This document shows positions 48,201-56,427 of a stretch of DNA of 64,000 nt, one piece after another (position 1 is the first letter of the stretch; every line of letters begins with the position of its first letter). A program made the translations under genes and the position numbers. The stretch is from Halomonas piscis (lineage in GTDB: Bacteria; Pseudomonadota; Gammaproteobacteria; Pseudomonadales; Halomonadaceae), in contig NZ_CP119391.1 in assembly GCF_031886125.1 (NCBI RefSeq), positions 2,852,001-2,916,000 of the forward strand, given 5' to 3'. The notes below the pieces were generated by a model that searched no databases, was not told the origin of the DNA, and was given only the letters and a program-made list of their open reading frames with translations.

Positions 48201-50134
48201 GCATCGCCCTCCTCGGCCTCAGCCGGGCGGATCGCATAGACGCGGCGCCGGCTACCATTGATCCGCACGCGCACGGACCGCGCGCCTGCATCGCGTTCGA
48301 CTATCCAGCCGGCCACCTCCAAGGCTTCTGTGCCGCGCTTCACGTCGAAGCCGCCCAGCGCCTCGGCCAGCCCCTCGCCACTGAATAGGTAGGTGCGGCC
48401 CTCAGCATCATCACGCCACCAGCCGGCCCGATCTCGCACCATAGGGGAATGGCTCAGAGTGTTCTCGACGCTGCTGAATCGGGCATCGCCATGTCTCTCG
48501 ATGAAACCGGCCACGTTGGCCAATATCTGCTCATGTTCGGACCTGACGCCGCCCTGCCCGGCGGCCCATGCGTGGAACGCCTCAATAGCGGCGGCCATGG
48601 CCTCGCCCGGTTGCCAGCCCGTCAGCCCGTACTCGGTGGCCAGCTCGCCGGCCAGCCCGATCAGCGCCAGCACCTTGGCGGCCCGGCCTTGCAGCGGGCG
48701 GGACGTGGCGAAGCCGTCCACCTGGGCGAAGCGGTCCACCTCGCCGGCCAGGTCGCGCTCCTCGGCCACCAGCCGCTCGATGAACGCCGGCCCAAGGTGG
48801 CCATGGTGGCGCGTCACCTCGCTTTTCAGGTGATCCGCGAAGGCGCGGCCATCGGCCAGGTGGTGCAGGGTATCGAAGGCACCGTGCTGGCGCTTGGCTG
48901 GTATATCCAGCAGTCGGACGGCCTGCCCGGCATGGGGGCGCTTGCCAGCCTCGCTCATGTGGGCGGCCAGGGTGCGCTCGCCACTGCTCAATACCGCAAT
49001 GCGCCAGCGTTGTGGTCGCCTGGCAGTGCCATTGCGGCTGGCACGGGCTTTGCCGGTGCCGTTGCCCAGCGCATAGACAGTGGCGCCGATCTCTTTGCCA
49101 TCGGCCTCGCCTATCTCGTCCAGCACCAGCGCAGTGTCGCTCAGGGCGGCGGCCACGCCTTCCAGTCCATTACCGGTGGCACGCCAGGTGCGCTTGAAGT
49201 CGGGACCGCCCCACACGCTCGACGCGACCTCCAGCAACGTCGTCTTGCCGTTGCTGCTGTCGCCCACCAGATGGATGCCTGCCGTCTGCCGGTGGCACAG
49301 GTGCAGTAGCGGCCCGGCCAGGGCAGTGGACACGGCCAGCACCATCAGCGGGTTGCCGCTGCATAGCCGGCCAATGCTCTCGCGCCAGCTCACCAGGCTG
49401 CCGGCGGTGGCGTACTCGTCTTGTCCGGCCACCTCGCTCTGGAAGGTGATTCGACGCGCCAGCTCGCCCTGGGCAATGGTGCGCCGGGGCATGACAAACG
49501 CCAGCGCCTCCTCGACTCTGTGCCAGCCCACACGGGTCGCGGCCACCACCACTTCATAGGGCCGGCATTGTAATGCCCAGCGGTGCAACGGCTTGAAGCC
49601 GTCAGGGTTGATACGAACGCCCATATCCAGCAGCTCGCCGCGCATCTCCTCGCCGCTGCCTTTCAGCAGCCGCAGGGGCATAGCCCATTGGCGCCACGGG
49701 CCATACGGGGATTTGAAGCGCAGCAGCAGCCCGTGGTTATCGCCGCGCTCGTCATGCGTGGCGGCAAGGCACTCGATGGGGCTGCATATCCACACGTCGA
49801 AGGGGATGGGCTCCCCGTCGCCCTTGGGCTGGCGCTCCCCATGGTAATACAGCCCCGGTGGCCCAAATTGGCTGGGGGCCAGGTAGCAGAGGAAGGTGGG
49901 GCGCCTGGGCTCCTTCACTTTGGCCGGTTCGGCCTCGCTGGGGTCCACCTCGCGGGTGATGGGACACGTTGGCACAGGTGGTGTCCCGGCGGTGTCCCGG
50001 CGAAAAGCCACGTCATTGCTGGGTTGGGACACATAGGACAGGTGGGACACGTCCAGCGGGGTATGGGCGGGCTTAGGGATTGGCGGCTGCCCGAACATGT
50101 CGCAGGTATCGAGGTCACGGTACTCACTCACCAT
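48197..50134 (-). CDS. DUF927 P-loop ATPase (replicative helicase-like)
   Basis: 645 residues. The DUF927 domain covers about 170-420. Walker A is GDSSNGKTT (291-299) and Walker B ALVLDE (335-340), with CxxH-like HLCHRQTAGIHLVGD just before. The C-terminal part (about 520-645) looks like a small winged domain. DUF927 proteins accompany TOPRIM primases in phage- and island-borne replication units. The start is ATG 50134 with GGAGG six bases upstream, overlapping the primase gene by 11 bases. Confidence 0.88.
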   Translation of the reverse strand: MVSEYRDLDTCDMFGQPPIPKPAHTPLDVSHLSYVSQPSNDVAFRRDTAGTPPVPTCPITREVDPSEAEPAKVKEPRRPTFLCYLAPSQFGPPGLYYHGERQPKGDGEPIPFDVWICSPIECLAATHDERGDNHGLLLRFKSPYGPWRQWAMPLRLLKGSGEEMRGELLDMGVRINPDGFKPLHRWALQCRPYEVVVAATRVGWHRVEEALAFVMPRRTIAQGELARRITFQSEVAGQDEYATAGSLVSWRESIGRLCSGNPLMVLAVSTALAGPLLHLCHRQTAGIHLVGDSSNGKTTLLEVASSVWGGPDFKRTWRATGNGLEGVAAALSDTALVLDEIGEADGKEIGATVYALGNGTGKARASRNGTARRPQRWRIAVLSSGERTLAAHMSEAGKRPHAGQAVRLLDIPAKRQHGAFDTLHHLADGRAFADHLKSEVTRHHGHLGPAFIERLVAEERDLAGEVDRFAQVDGFATSRPLQGRAAKVLALIGLAGELATEYGLTGWQPGEAMAAAIEAFHAWAAGQGGVRSEHEQILANVAGFIERHGDARFSSVENTLSHSPMVRDRAGWWRDDAEGRTYLFSGEGLAEALGGFDVKRGTEALEVAGWIVERDAGARSVRVRINGSRRRVYAIRPAEAEEGDA

Positions 50135-51065
50135 GGCCACCTCCCAGCCGGCACAGGCGCACGTCGGCAAAGTCGGTGCAGCTCTCGCAGCCGTCGCAGA
50201 ATTGCGGCATCAGCAGGTCGCCGCCAATGGCCAGGGCAGCGTGGCGGGCCTCAACCGCGCCCTTGTTGGCCTTGCCCTTGGCCGGCAGGTGGCGGTCATC
50301 GTCGCCACACACGGTAATGCCCACCTCAGCCGGCATACGTTGGCGAAGGCGCCGCGCCACGGGGGCCAGGTTGTCGGCATTGCGGGCCACCACCACAGGC
50401 GCGCCCATGGCCTCATGCAAGGCGGCGGCGGTACTCCAGCCCTCGGCCACCAGCACGCGCCCAGCGCCAGCCAGGTGGCCTATCAGGCTCGCCACGCCTT
50501 TGACACGCCCGCCCTTAAGGGGGCGCTTGCTGCCGTCGGGAAAGATGCGCTCTAGGTTGACCAGCTCGCCCTCGAAGTACAGCGGCACCAGCAGCGCCTC
50601 GCCGCGCTGGCGAAGGTTGTAGGGCGGTAGCCGCTTGCCAGCCAGCCAGGGGTGGCCAGGATCGCCGGGGCCAGCCTCGGCCCACCAACGCCGGGCCTTG
50701 TCGGCAGCCTTGGCCGCTTGCTGCTGGCGCTCATGCTCTTGCCGCTCGCGGTCGCGCATGGCGTCCAGCCGGGCCTGGGTGGCGGCCTCGGGGTCGCTGG
50801 CGCCGTGAAGCGTCACCACCTCGGACACGTCCAGATGCCAGATGCCAAAGCTCGCCGCCTGGGGGCCATGGATGCGATACCAGCCGTTGCCGTTGCCCTT
50901 GGGCTTGTCGGGCGCGTCGAATCGCTCGAAGCGGCCTGACGCCCTGGGGGTCAGCATCACGCCATAGGCGGCCAGGGCTTCAGCCAGTGCGACCTCGATG
51001 CTGCTGTGCTTGTCATTTCCTGAGTCTGAGTAGCATTGTGGCGAAATGGGATTTTGGGTAACCAT
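50124..51065 (-). CDS. TOPRIM-domain primase/replication protein
   Basis: 313 residues. It begins with an island-type primase N-terminal region (GWYRIHGPQAASFGIWHLD). The TOPRIM core is in GRVLVAEGWSTAAALHEAM (Glu) and VCGDDDRHLPAKGKANKG (Asp-rich). The C-terminus has CDGCESC, a possible zinc site. It likely primes DNA or starts replication of the excised element. GGAGGG lies seven bases before ATG 51065, which overlaps the stop of the AlpA-like gene (TGATG). Confidence 0.88.
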   Translation of the reverse strand: MVTQNPISPQCYSDSGNDKHSSIEVALAEALAAYGVMLTPRASGRFERFDAPDKPKGNGNGWYRIHGPQAASFGIWHLDVSEVVTLHGASDPEAATQARLDAMRDRERQEHERQQQAAKAADKARRWWAEAGPGDPGHPWLAGKRLPPYNLRQRGEALLVPLYFEGELVNLERIFPDGSKRPLKGGRVKGVASLIGHLAGAGRVLVAEGWSTAAALHEAMGAPVVVARNADNLAPVARRLRQRMPAEVGITVCGDDDRHLPAKGKANKGAVEARHAALAIGGDLLMPQFCDGCESCTDFADVRLCRLGGGHGE

Positions 51066-51256
51066 CAGCAAACCCTCCGATTCTGGCTTGCTTCCCAGGT
51101 TTCCAGCTCTGCCACTCGCCAACGTGAGGATGCTGGCCCTATACGATGTGGCTTGGGAAAATCAGAACGCTCACGTGACCAGCGCCATACGGTAGGGATG
51201 GAAATCGCCAAGCGATCTGCCACTTGGCGAGCTGTCAGGAAGGTACTAACTGTCAC
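51065..51256 (-). CDS. AlpA-family helix-turn-helix regulator / excisionase-like
   Basis: 63 residues. The MerR-like HTH shows FLTARQVADRLAISIPTVWRWSRE followed by FPKPHRIGPASSRWRVAELETW. AlpA-type proteins activate integrase/excision or the island's own operon in P4-like elements. The GTG start at 51256 has GAGGTG upstream, within an inverted repeat that may be its operator. Its stop overlaps the primase start. Confidence 0.9.
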   Translation of the reverse strand: MTVSTFLTARQVADRLAISIPTVWRWSRERSDFPKPHRIGPASSRWRVAELETWEASQNRRVC

Positions 51257-51259
51257 GGT

Positions 51260-51295
51260 GATTCACCTCGTATTGACTTGATTGCAAGGTGAATC
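51260..51295. promoter_or_regulatory. 9-bp inverted repeat over the AlpA ribosome site
   Basis: GATTCACCT (51260-51268) and AGGTGAATC (51287-51295), perfect arms 18 bases apart. On the minus strand the second arm holds the GAGGTG ribosome site of the AlpA-like gene. It could be an autoregulatory operator or an RNA hairpin hiding the ribosome site. Confidence 0.6.
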
Positions 51296-51357
51296 GTGAA
51301 GGCTCATCTATCTTTTGTTGTGTAAATACAGAAATGTAGAATGTACAGAATGACCTA

Positions 51358-52113
51358 TTATCTCATTTGATAGGCATCCAGCGCGTCTCCTACCAATCTC
51401 TTCAGCTTTTCCTCTCTCATGCCACTACCTTGACCAGCCTGGGCCTCCATGGCCCTAGCAATCTGCGCGCAGTTCGGCTTCCCGCCCCACTGGTATTTTT
51501 TTTGATCTGTGCCAGTGTATGCCACCACTTCCACGAGAAGCCCAAGTGCCTCCAAAGCCCTAATTTCTCGCTTATCTTTCTTCTTTCCCTCCCTAACATC
51601 CTCGTCAGATAAAATCTGAGCGACAAGGGTTTCCAAGTCATCCTTTTTGAAAACCCACTCTTCTGGCACTGGCTTCCCCGGCCTTTCAGGAAAGCTCTTT
51701 CCACTTGGCAAGCTTTTATACTGGTGCCCAGGGATAAAGGACTCGCCGCTCTTCGGGTCTTTGACATACCACTCGCTCAAGGGGCTGAAGGCTGAAGGAG
51801 TTTTCAACTCATACTTGCCCATCAGCACACAATCTGTGTCGTCAGCATTAACCGTCATCCCAGGAAGGGGAGATGAAGGAACCGGATGCTCGTGAACAGT
51901 AAAGTTTAGGTGGGCTTTTGGAGCTCCCTTATCCCCAACCAAGGGCCACGCGGGCATTGAAAGATCAACGAAAATCGGGATATCGCCAGATCTGGCCAGC
52001 TCAATCAACTGGTCAACACTCACATCCTCGCCAATGCCGATGCTCAAAAATTGAGCCGCCGACTCCAAGGAGTGCCACTGCCGACGCTTCATAATAGTTT
52101 CAGAAAAAGCCAC
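51358..52113 (-). CDS. Hypothetical island protein, 251 aa
   Basis: I do not recognise the family. GTG 52113 is chosen because AGGGACAA precedes it; ATG 52092 is the alternative. The N-terminus (KRRQWHSLESAAQFLSIGIGEDVSVDQLIELA) looks like a short helical DNA-binding or adaptor segment. The middle is beta-rich and acidic (MTVNADDTDCVLMGKYEL). The C-terminal part is helical and basic (KLKRLVGDALDAYQMR). Lower GC and a different codon feel from its neighbours suggest separate ancestry. It sits between the regulator and the integrase, where islands often carry variable cargo. Confidence 0.8.
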   Translation of the reverse strand: MAFSETIMKRRQWHSLESAAQFLSIGIGEDVSVDQLIELARSGDIPIFVDLSMPAWPLVGDKGAPKAHLNFTVHEHPVPSSPLPGMTVNADDTDCVLMGKYELKTPSAFSPLSEWYVKDPKSGESFIPGHQYKSLPSGKSFPERPGKPVPEEWVFKKDDLETLVAQILSDEDVREGKKKDKREIRALEALGLLVEVVAYTGTDQKKYQWGGKPNCAQIARAMEAQAGQGSGMREEKLKRLVGDALDAYQMR

Positions 52114-52255
52114 TTGTCCCTCACGATCATTGGTGGATTAGCTTCCTACAAACCGTGATGATATAGCATGAGACGAGTACTTTTATACGCAAAACCCAAG
52201 CTGGCAACATGCCCAGCACCATCAAGGCCTGCGCATCACGGTAAGGCTTGCCAAG

Positions 52256-53551
52256 CTATGACTGAGCGTCTTTCCGGAGCGAAACTACGCTAGCACCAGC
52301 CTTGGCCGGTTCCGCGCAGTATTCCGCCCATGACTTCATCAGCTTGGCACGCTGGGGCATCAGTTCGTCGCGGGCATAGGCGGCACGGGTGGCATCGCTG
52401 TTCACGTGGGCCAGCGCCAGCTCGCTGACTTCATCCGGAAAGTTCGAACGGCTACGCGCCCAGTCCTTGAAGGCAGAACGGAAGCCATGCGGGACCACGG
52501 GGCGGCCATCGGTAGGGTCGGTGTACTGTTCGCCCCCTTCCTTCAGCTTGGTGGCGTTCATACGCTTCACGGTGGCCAGGATAGTCACGTCGCTGATTTT
52601 CTTCCCCCGCGCGGCCGGGAACACCAGCGGTTGCCCTTCCATGCGGGGCAGGGATTCCAGCAGGGCCACGGCATCCGGGCACAAGGGCACGTGGTGGGGC
52701 TTGCCTGCCTTCATCCGGTCGCCGGGAATCGTCCACACCCTGGCGGCCAAATCGACTTCATCCCACGTGGCGCCCCTGACTTCCCCGCTACGGGCGGCGG
52801 TCAAAATGACGAATTCCAGCGCCCTGGCGCCCATGCCTTCACGGGAGCGAAGGTCTGCCATGAATTCCGGGACGCGCTGCCAGGGAAGGGCCGGTTGGTG
52901 GCGCTTGCCCTTACCCAGCTTGGCAGGCTTGGCCAGCACGGTATCAAGGCATCCAGCCCAGCGGGCCGGGTTGTCCCCCTGGCGGTATCCGCGCACGGTC
53001 GCCCAGCTCAACACGCTTTCCAGGCGCTGGCGCACGCGGGTGGCGGTTTCCGTCTTGGTCGCCCAGATAGGGTTCAGCACGTCCAGCACGTGGGGCAGCT
53101 CTACATCAGAAACGGCCAAGTCCCCAAGGTGGGGGAAGGCGTGGCGCTCAAGGGACGATAGCCAGTCGTTCCGGTGCTTCACGCTTCGGAATTCCCCGGC
53201 CTTGTCTTGGTGGTAGCGCTCGGCAGCTTCCCGGAAGGTCACGCGCTTGGCTTGTGCAGCCACGTGGGCAGCCTTGGCGGCCTGGCGCTCGGCTACGGGG
53301 TCAATGCCTTGCGCCAGCTTGTCGCGCAGCTCGCGCGCCTTGGTGCGGGCATCCGCTAGGCCGGTGCCTGGGAAGCTGCCCAGCCCAAAGCCACGGCGGC
53401 GGTTCCCCACCTTCACGCGCAGTACCCACGAACGCCCCCCGCCAGGGGTGACTTGCAGCAGCAGCCCCGGCACGCCCCCCACGGCATGGAACCCTGGCCG
53501 GTCGATGCGCCTGACTTCAGCGGCGCTCAGTTCCTTAGCTATCTTCGGCAT
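52256..53551 (-). CDS. int: Tyrosine-recombinase integrase (P4-type)
   Basis: 431 residues from ATG 53551 (GGGGGAAGG four bases upstream); a longer frame to 53647 runs through the repeat region and is unlikely. The N-terminal DUF4102 arm-binding region shows GLLLQVTPGGGRSWVLRV. Catalytic residues are R254, H355, R358, H382 and Y392. It integrates the island into ssrA. It lies at the end away from the intact tmRNA, reading inward. Confidence 0.94.
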   Translation of the reverse strand: MPKIAKELSAAEVRRIDRPGFHAVGGVPGLLLQVTPGGGRSWVLRVKVGNRRRGFGLGSFPGTGLADARTKARELRDKLAQGIDPVAERQAAKAAHVAAQAKRVTFREAAERYHQDKAGEFRSVKHRNDWLSSLERHAFPHLGDLAVSDVELPHVLDVLNPIWATKTETATRVRQRLESVLSWATVRGYRQGDNPARWAGCLDTVLAKPAKLGKGKRHQPALPWQRVPEFMADLRSREGMGARALEFVILTAARSGEVRGATWDEVDLAARVWTIPGDRMKAGKPHHVPLCPDAVALLESLPRMEGQPLVFPAARGKKISDVTILATVKRMNATKLKEGGEQYTDPTDGRPVVPHGFRSAFKDWARSRSNFPDEVSELALAHVNSDATRAAYARDELMPQRAKLMKSWAEYCAEPAKAGASVVSLRKDAQS

Positions 53552-53567
53552 CGCCCTTCCCCCATTA

Positions 53568-53584
53568 GCCATCCCATTAGCCAT
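53568..53584 (+). repeat. 17-bp island-end repeat, right copy
   Basis: GCCATCCCATTAGCCAT, identical to 44951-44967. It is directly preceded by CATTA and lies just upstream of the integrase start. Confidence 0.6.
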
Positions 53585-53704
53585 AAAAGATAACATAGGG
53601 TGACATTCCCTGATACACCACAAGACAAGGGAATCCAGGGAACACAAGGAGTTCAGCAGGTTACGGCTTCAGCATGGCGCGGCCTGATACGGGGGGAAGG
53701 TGGA

Positions 53705-53718
53705 CGCCGCCTCCACCA
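53705..53718 (+). repeat. Right attachment repeat of the ssrA island (attR core)
   Basis: CGCCGCCTCCACCA, an exact copy of the ssrA 3' end, with no tmRNA sequence upstream of it. Confidence 0.88.
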
Positions 53719-53735
53719 AACAAGCAAGACAATCA

Positions 53736-53756
53736 AGCGCCTCAGGGCGCTTTTTT
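53736..53756 (+). terminator. Displaced ssrA terminator
   Basis: AGCGCC-TCAG-GGCGCT followed by TTTTT, 17 bases after the right repeat, at the same spacing as the terminator behind ssrA. It is presumably the original ssrA terminator, pushed away by the island. Confidence 0.8.
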
Positions 53757-53866
53757 GTTGGCTGGCGGTTTGGCATATGCCTAACGATTTTTTCGGGGTC
53801 TCAGGTTTGATCTACGACAACTGCTAGACACATGGCGCCAGTGCCGTTAGGATACGCACCCATCAA

Positions 53867-53943
53867 GCGCCCATAGCTCAGCTGGATAGAGTATCGGCCT
53901 CCGAAGCCGAGGGTCGCAGGTTCGAATCCTGCTGGGCGCACCA
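53867..53943 (+). tRNA. tRNA-Arg (anticodon CCG)
   Basis: 77 nt. Acceptor GCGCCCA pairs with TGGGCGC. D-arm GCTCAGCTGGATAGAGT, anticodon stem TCGGC/GCCGA with loop CTCCGAA (CCG at 53901-53903), T-arm GGTTCGAATCC. 3' CCA is encoded. It reads CGG codons. Confidence 0.97.
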
Positions 53944-53952
53944 GACAAATCA

Positions 53953-53983
53953 AGGGCTTACGCCAATTCGTGAGCCCTTTTTG
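53953..53983 (+). terminator. Terminator after tRNA-Arg
   Basis: AGGGCTTACG, loop CCAATT, CGTGAGCCCT (one G-T pair), then TTTTTG. Confidence 0.85.
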
Positions 53984-54297
53984 TTTGCCTGTGTGGCCAT
54001 TCCGTGACCACATGGTCGCCATAACAGCGGCGTCTAACGACCTCTGGCCTTATCCAAGGCACAGGATTGGCCACCAAAAGGCTCATAGACGACGGGCCAA
54101 CCCTTTGGGGACGGCGCTTGCGGGCATGGGCCGACCCAACGCCGGATACGGAGCTTTCAGGATGTGGCCGATGTCCTGGACCCAAGGGCCAGGGCCGTTT
54201 TCGACGGCGCAGCGCTATTCGGCATACAGCGCCACCTTGCCAAACTCTGTACGAATTCCAGAGAATAACGGCTTCTCCACTCACCTGAGGCACCTGC
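53984..54297. other. Non-coding region between tRNA-Arg and the AEC carrier gene
   Basis: 314 bases. Small frames occur on both strands but lack ribosome sites and protein-like sequence. The AEC promoter should lie here; none was clear. CCATTCCGTGACCACATGG near 53997-54015 is an imperfect palindrome. Confidence 0.4.
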
Positions 54298-55176
54298 ATG
54301 CTTACCGAACTCTTCGCGGTGATGGCGCCGGTCCTGGCCGGAGCTGGTCTAGGATTTTCCTGGGTACGCCTGGGGCAGCCCTATCCGGTCGAGTTCGTCA
54401 CCCGCCTGGTGTTCAATATCGGCACCCCGACGCTGGTCATCGCCTCGCTCTCCAGCGCCGAGATCGAGGCCAGCAACTTTGGCCGCACCATGCTCGCCAC
54501 GGCGCTGGTGATCTGCACCATGGCGGCGATGACCTGGCCGCTGGCGCGTCTGCTGCGCCAGGACTGGAGGGTGCTGCTAGCACCGGCCATGTATCCGAAC
54601 ACCGGCAACATGGGGCTGCCGGTGGTACTCTACGCCTTCGGCAGCGCCGGCTTCGCCTACGGCATCACGGTGATGGTTACCGTCTCGCTGTTTCAGTTCA
54701 CCCTGGGCTCGGTGATGGCCAGCAGCGGCGGCAATCCGCTACGCACTCTGGTGCGCACGCCGACCGTCTACGCCATCCTGCTGTCGCTGGTCCTGCTGCT
54801 CACCGGCACCGACCTGCCGCTGTGGCTTGCCAACAGCGTCGAGCTGATCTCGGGCTTTACCGTCCCCTTGATGCTGATCACCCTGGGCGTCTCGCTGGCC
54901 AGCATTCAGGTAAGAAGCCTACGCTCCGGCATCAGCTTCAGCCTGCTGCGCATTCCGGTCGCTGCGGCGCTGGCCTGGAGCATCGGTGCACTGCTGGGCC
55001 TGCCACCGCTGGCCCACAGCATCGTGGTGCTGCAGATGAGCATGCCGGTGGCGGTGTTCAACTACCTGTTCGCCCAGAAGGCACGGCGTGAACCGGAGTA
55101 TGTGGCCAGCCTGGTATTCTGCTCGACCCTGCTCTCGCTGCTCTACCTGCCGCTGCTGCTGGCGTGGCTGATGTAG
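54298..55176 (+). CDS. AEC-family (auxin efflux carrier-like) transporter
   Basis: 292 residues and about ten helices in two halves. Typical motifs are PTLVIASLS, PNTGNMGLPVVLYAFG and a C-terminal MSMPVAVFNYLFAQK. Bacterial AEC proteins export or exchange small carboxylates and amino acids (e.g. malate). The substrate is unknown. It is convergent with the broken M24 peptidase gene, 40 bases apart. Confidence 0.9.
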   Translation: MLTELFAVMAPVLAGAGLGFSWVRLGQPYPVEFVTRLVFNIGTPTLVIASLSSAEIEASNFGRTMLATALVICTMAAMTWPLARLLRQDWRVLLAPAMYPNTGNMGLPVVLYAFGSAGFAYGITVMVTVSLFQFTLGSVMASSGGNPLRTLVRTPTVYAILLSLVLLLTGTDLPLWLANSVELISGFTVPLMLITLGVSLASIQVRSLRSGISFSLLRIPVAAALAWSIGALLGLPPLAHSIVVLQMSMPVAVFNYLFAQKARREPEYVASLVFCSTLLSLLYLPLLLAWLM

Positions 55177-55216
55177 ATATCGGGCCCAGCGTAGTGGACT
55201 CTCCGGTACCCTGTAT

Positions 55217-56393
55217 TTACAGCTGCCAGTCATTGTTGGTAAGCGGCGCTCCGCCGTCAGAAGTGACTCGCACGGTGTCACTCAACCCGATCCCCCATCG
55301 TCCCGGTAGCCGCAGGCAGAGCGGCAAATGGAAAACCATATCAGGGGCAAACTCGGCATGCTGCCCACGGGCGATGTAGCCTGTCCCTTCGACCCAGCTG
55401 GGAGGAAACTGAGCCCCTACCGTATAGCCAAACACGCCCGAAAAGAACACGCGCTCGACGTGGGGTGCCAATACGGTCTCAGCGGCCCGCGCCGCATCGT
55501 CAAAGGAAGCGCCTGGCCGCATGGTGGCACACAGCGCCTCAAACATCTCACAGCAAACGTCTCGCAGCGCCTGCATGTCCGCACTGGCTCGCCCCGCCAC
55601 AGCAGTGCTCATCATCGGCGCGGTGTAGCGTTGAATAGCGGAACCAAACTCCAGAAAGACAGGGTCGCCCGGCTCTATTGGGTGGCGCTTGTGATTGACA
55701 TGAATCGTACCGATACGCCGGCCGGTAGCAACGATGGGCTGAAGGCTCATGAATTCGCTCCCCGCTGCCAGCATGGCCCGGCTACCCTCCGCTGCCACCT
55801 CGCTATCGGTAACGCCCGGAGCAATCATCGCTTCGGCCGCGCGTAATCCCGCTGCGGTAATTCGCGCACTCCGGCGCAGGCAATCAAGTTCTGCAGGCGT
55901 CTTGACAATACGGACACGGTCAAGCAGCTCGCCTCCATCATCGCGAAAACGATCGGCCCCCAGGCGTGCTTGCAGCTCGCGGATAACACCGTAGCGCAAA
56001 CCGGCTCCGAAAGGGTCCAGGCCAACGGATCGAAAAGGGGCCAGCATATCGGCCAGCGGTTCAATCACCTCATCGATGCCTTCCCAGCGGTACCCCAGTA
56101 TCTCATTCCACCCTTGCAGTAACCACGGCAGGGCCGATCTCGATAGAGGGCACCTGTAACACCAGGCGGTCGGCCGACACTACCAAACAGGCATGCACCG
56201 ACACCTCAAAGGTGTGATACCCCGTCAGATAGAAGATATCGGCCGGGTCAGTCAGCAGCAGCGCCTCGAGCCCGACAGCCTGCATGGTTTCTCGCACCCG
56301 TTGCCGGCGCCTCGCGAACTCTGCAGGGGGAAAAGGCAGTTCGCTCTCGGCCAGACTTTCAGCCAAAACATGGCGATAAGCGTGATGATCCAC
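55217..56393 (-). pseudogene. M24 peptidase (creatinase/Xaa-Pro dipeptidase-like), frameshifted
   Basis: The true start is GTG 56393 (AGGAGG six bases upstream). The N-terminal creatinase domain reads PAEFARRRQRVRETMQAVG and TDPADIFYLTGYHTF, then stops at 56103 after VVTARVE. The next frame continues without a gap as WNEILGYRWEGIDEVIEPL and runs through the pita-bread domain (PGDPVFLEFGSAIQRYTAP, VFGYTVGAQFPPSWVEG) to 55217. One single-base frameshift near 56100-56115 explains this. The sequence resembles the creatinase/ectoine hydrolase branch. A sequencing error is the alternative. Confidence 0.82.
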
Positions 56394-56427
56394 AAGCAGC
56401 CTCCTGATAAACAAGAATGCCTTTCAG

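Larger units (their letters stand above)
44904..53718. mobile_element. Integrated genomic island at ssrA (about 8.8 kb)
   Basis: It is bounded by the 14-bp repeats at 44890-44903 and 53705-53718. It contains a tyrosine integrase next to the right end and, in one minus-strand operon, an AlpA-like regulator, TOPRIM primase, DUF927 ATPase and two small genes. Left of that is an AT3-SGNH acyltransferase on the plus strand. The replication module resembles P4-like satellites and phage-inducible islands, but no capsid, packaging or conjugation genes are visible. Composition varies: the 3' half of the acyltransferase gene and the 51358-52113 gene look more AT-rich than the host. Confidence 0.9.

Noticed and set aside
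48197..51256. Anti-phage defence operon reading of primase, DUF927 and AlpA genes
   Set aside because: These families fit a satellite-type replication module better, and no nuclease, NADase, protease or known defence domain is present.
53801..54022. Minus-strand frame containing RPAGFEPATLGFG opposite tRNA-Arg
   Set aside because: Antisense tRNA artefact that recurs in many genomes.
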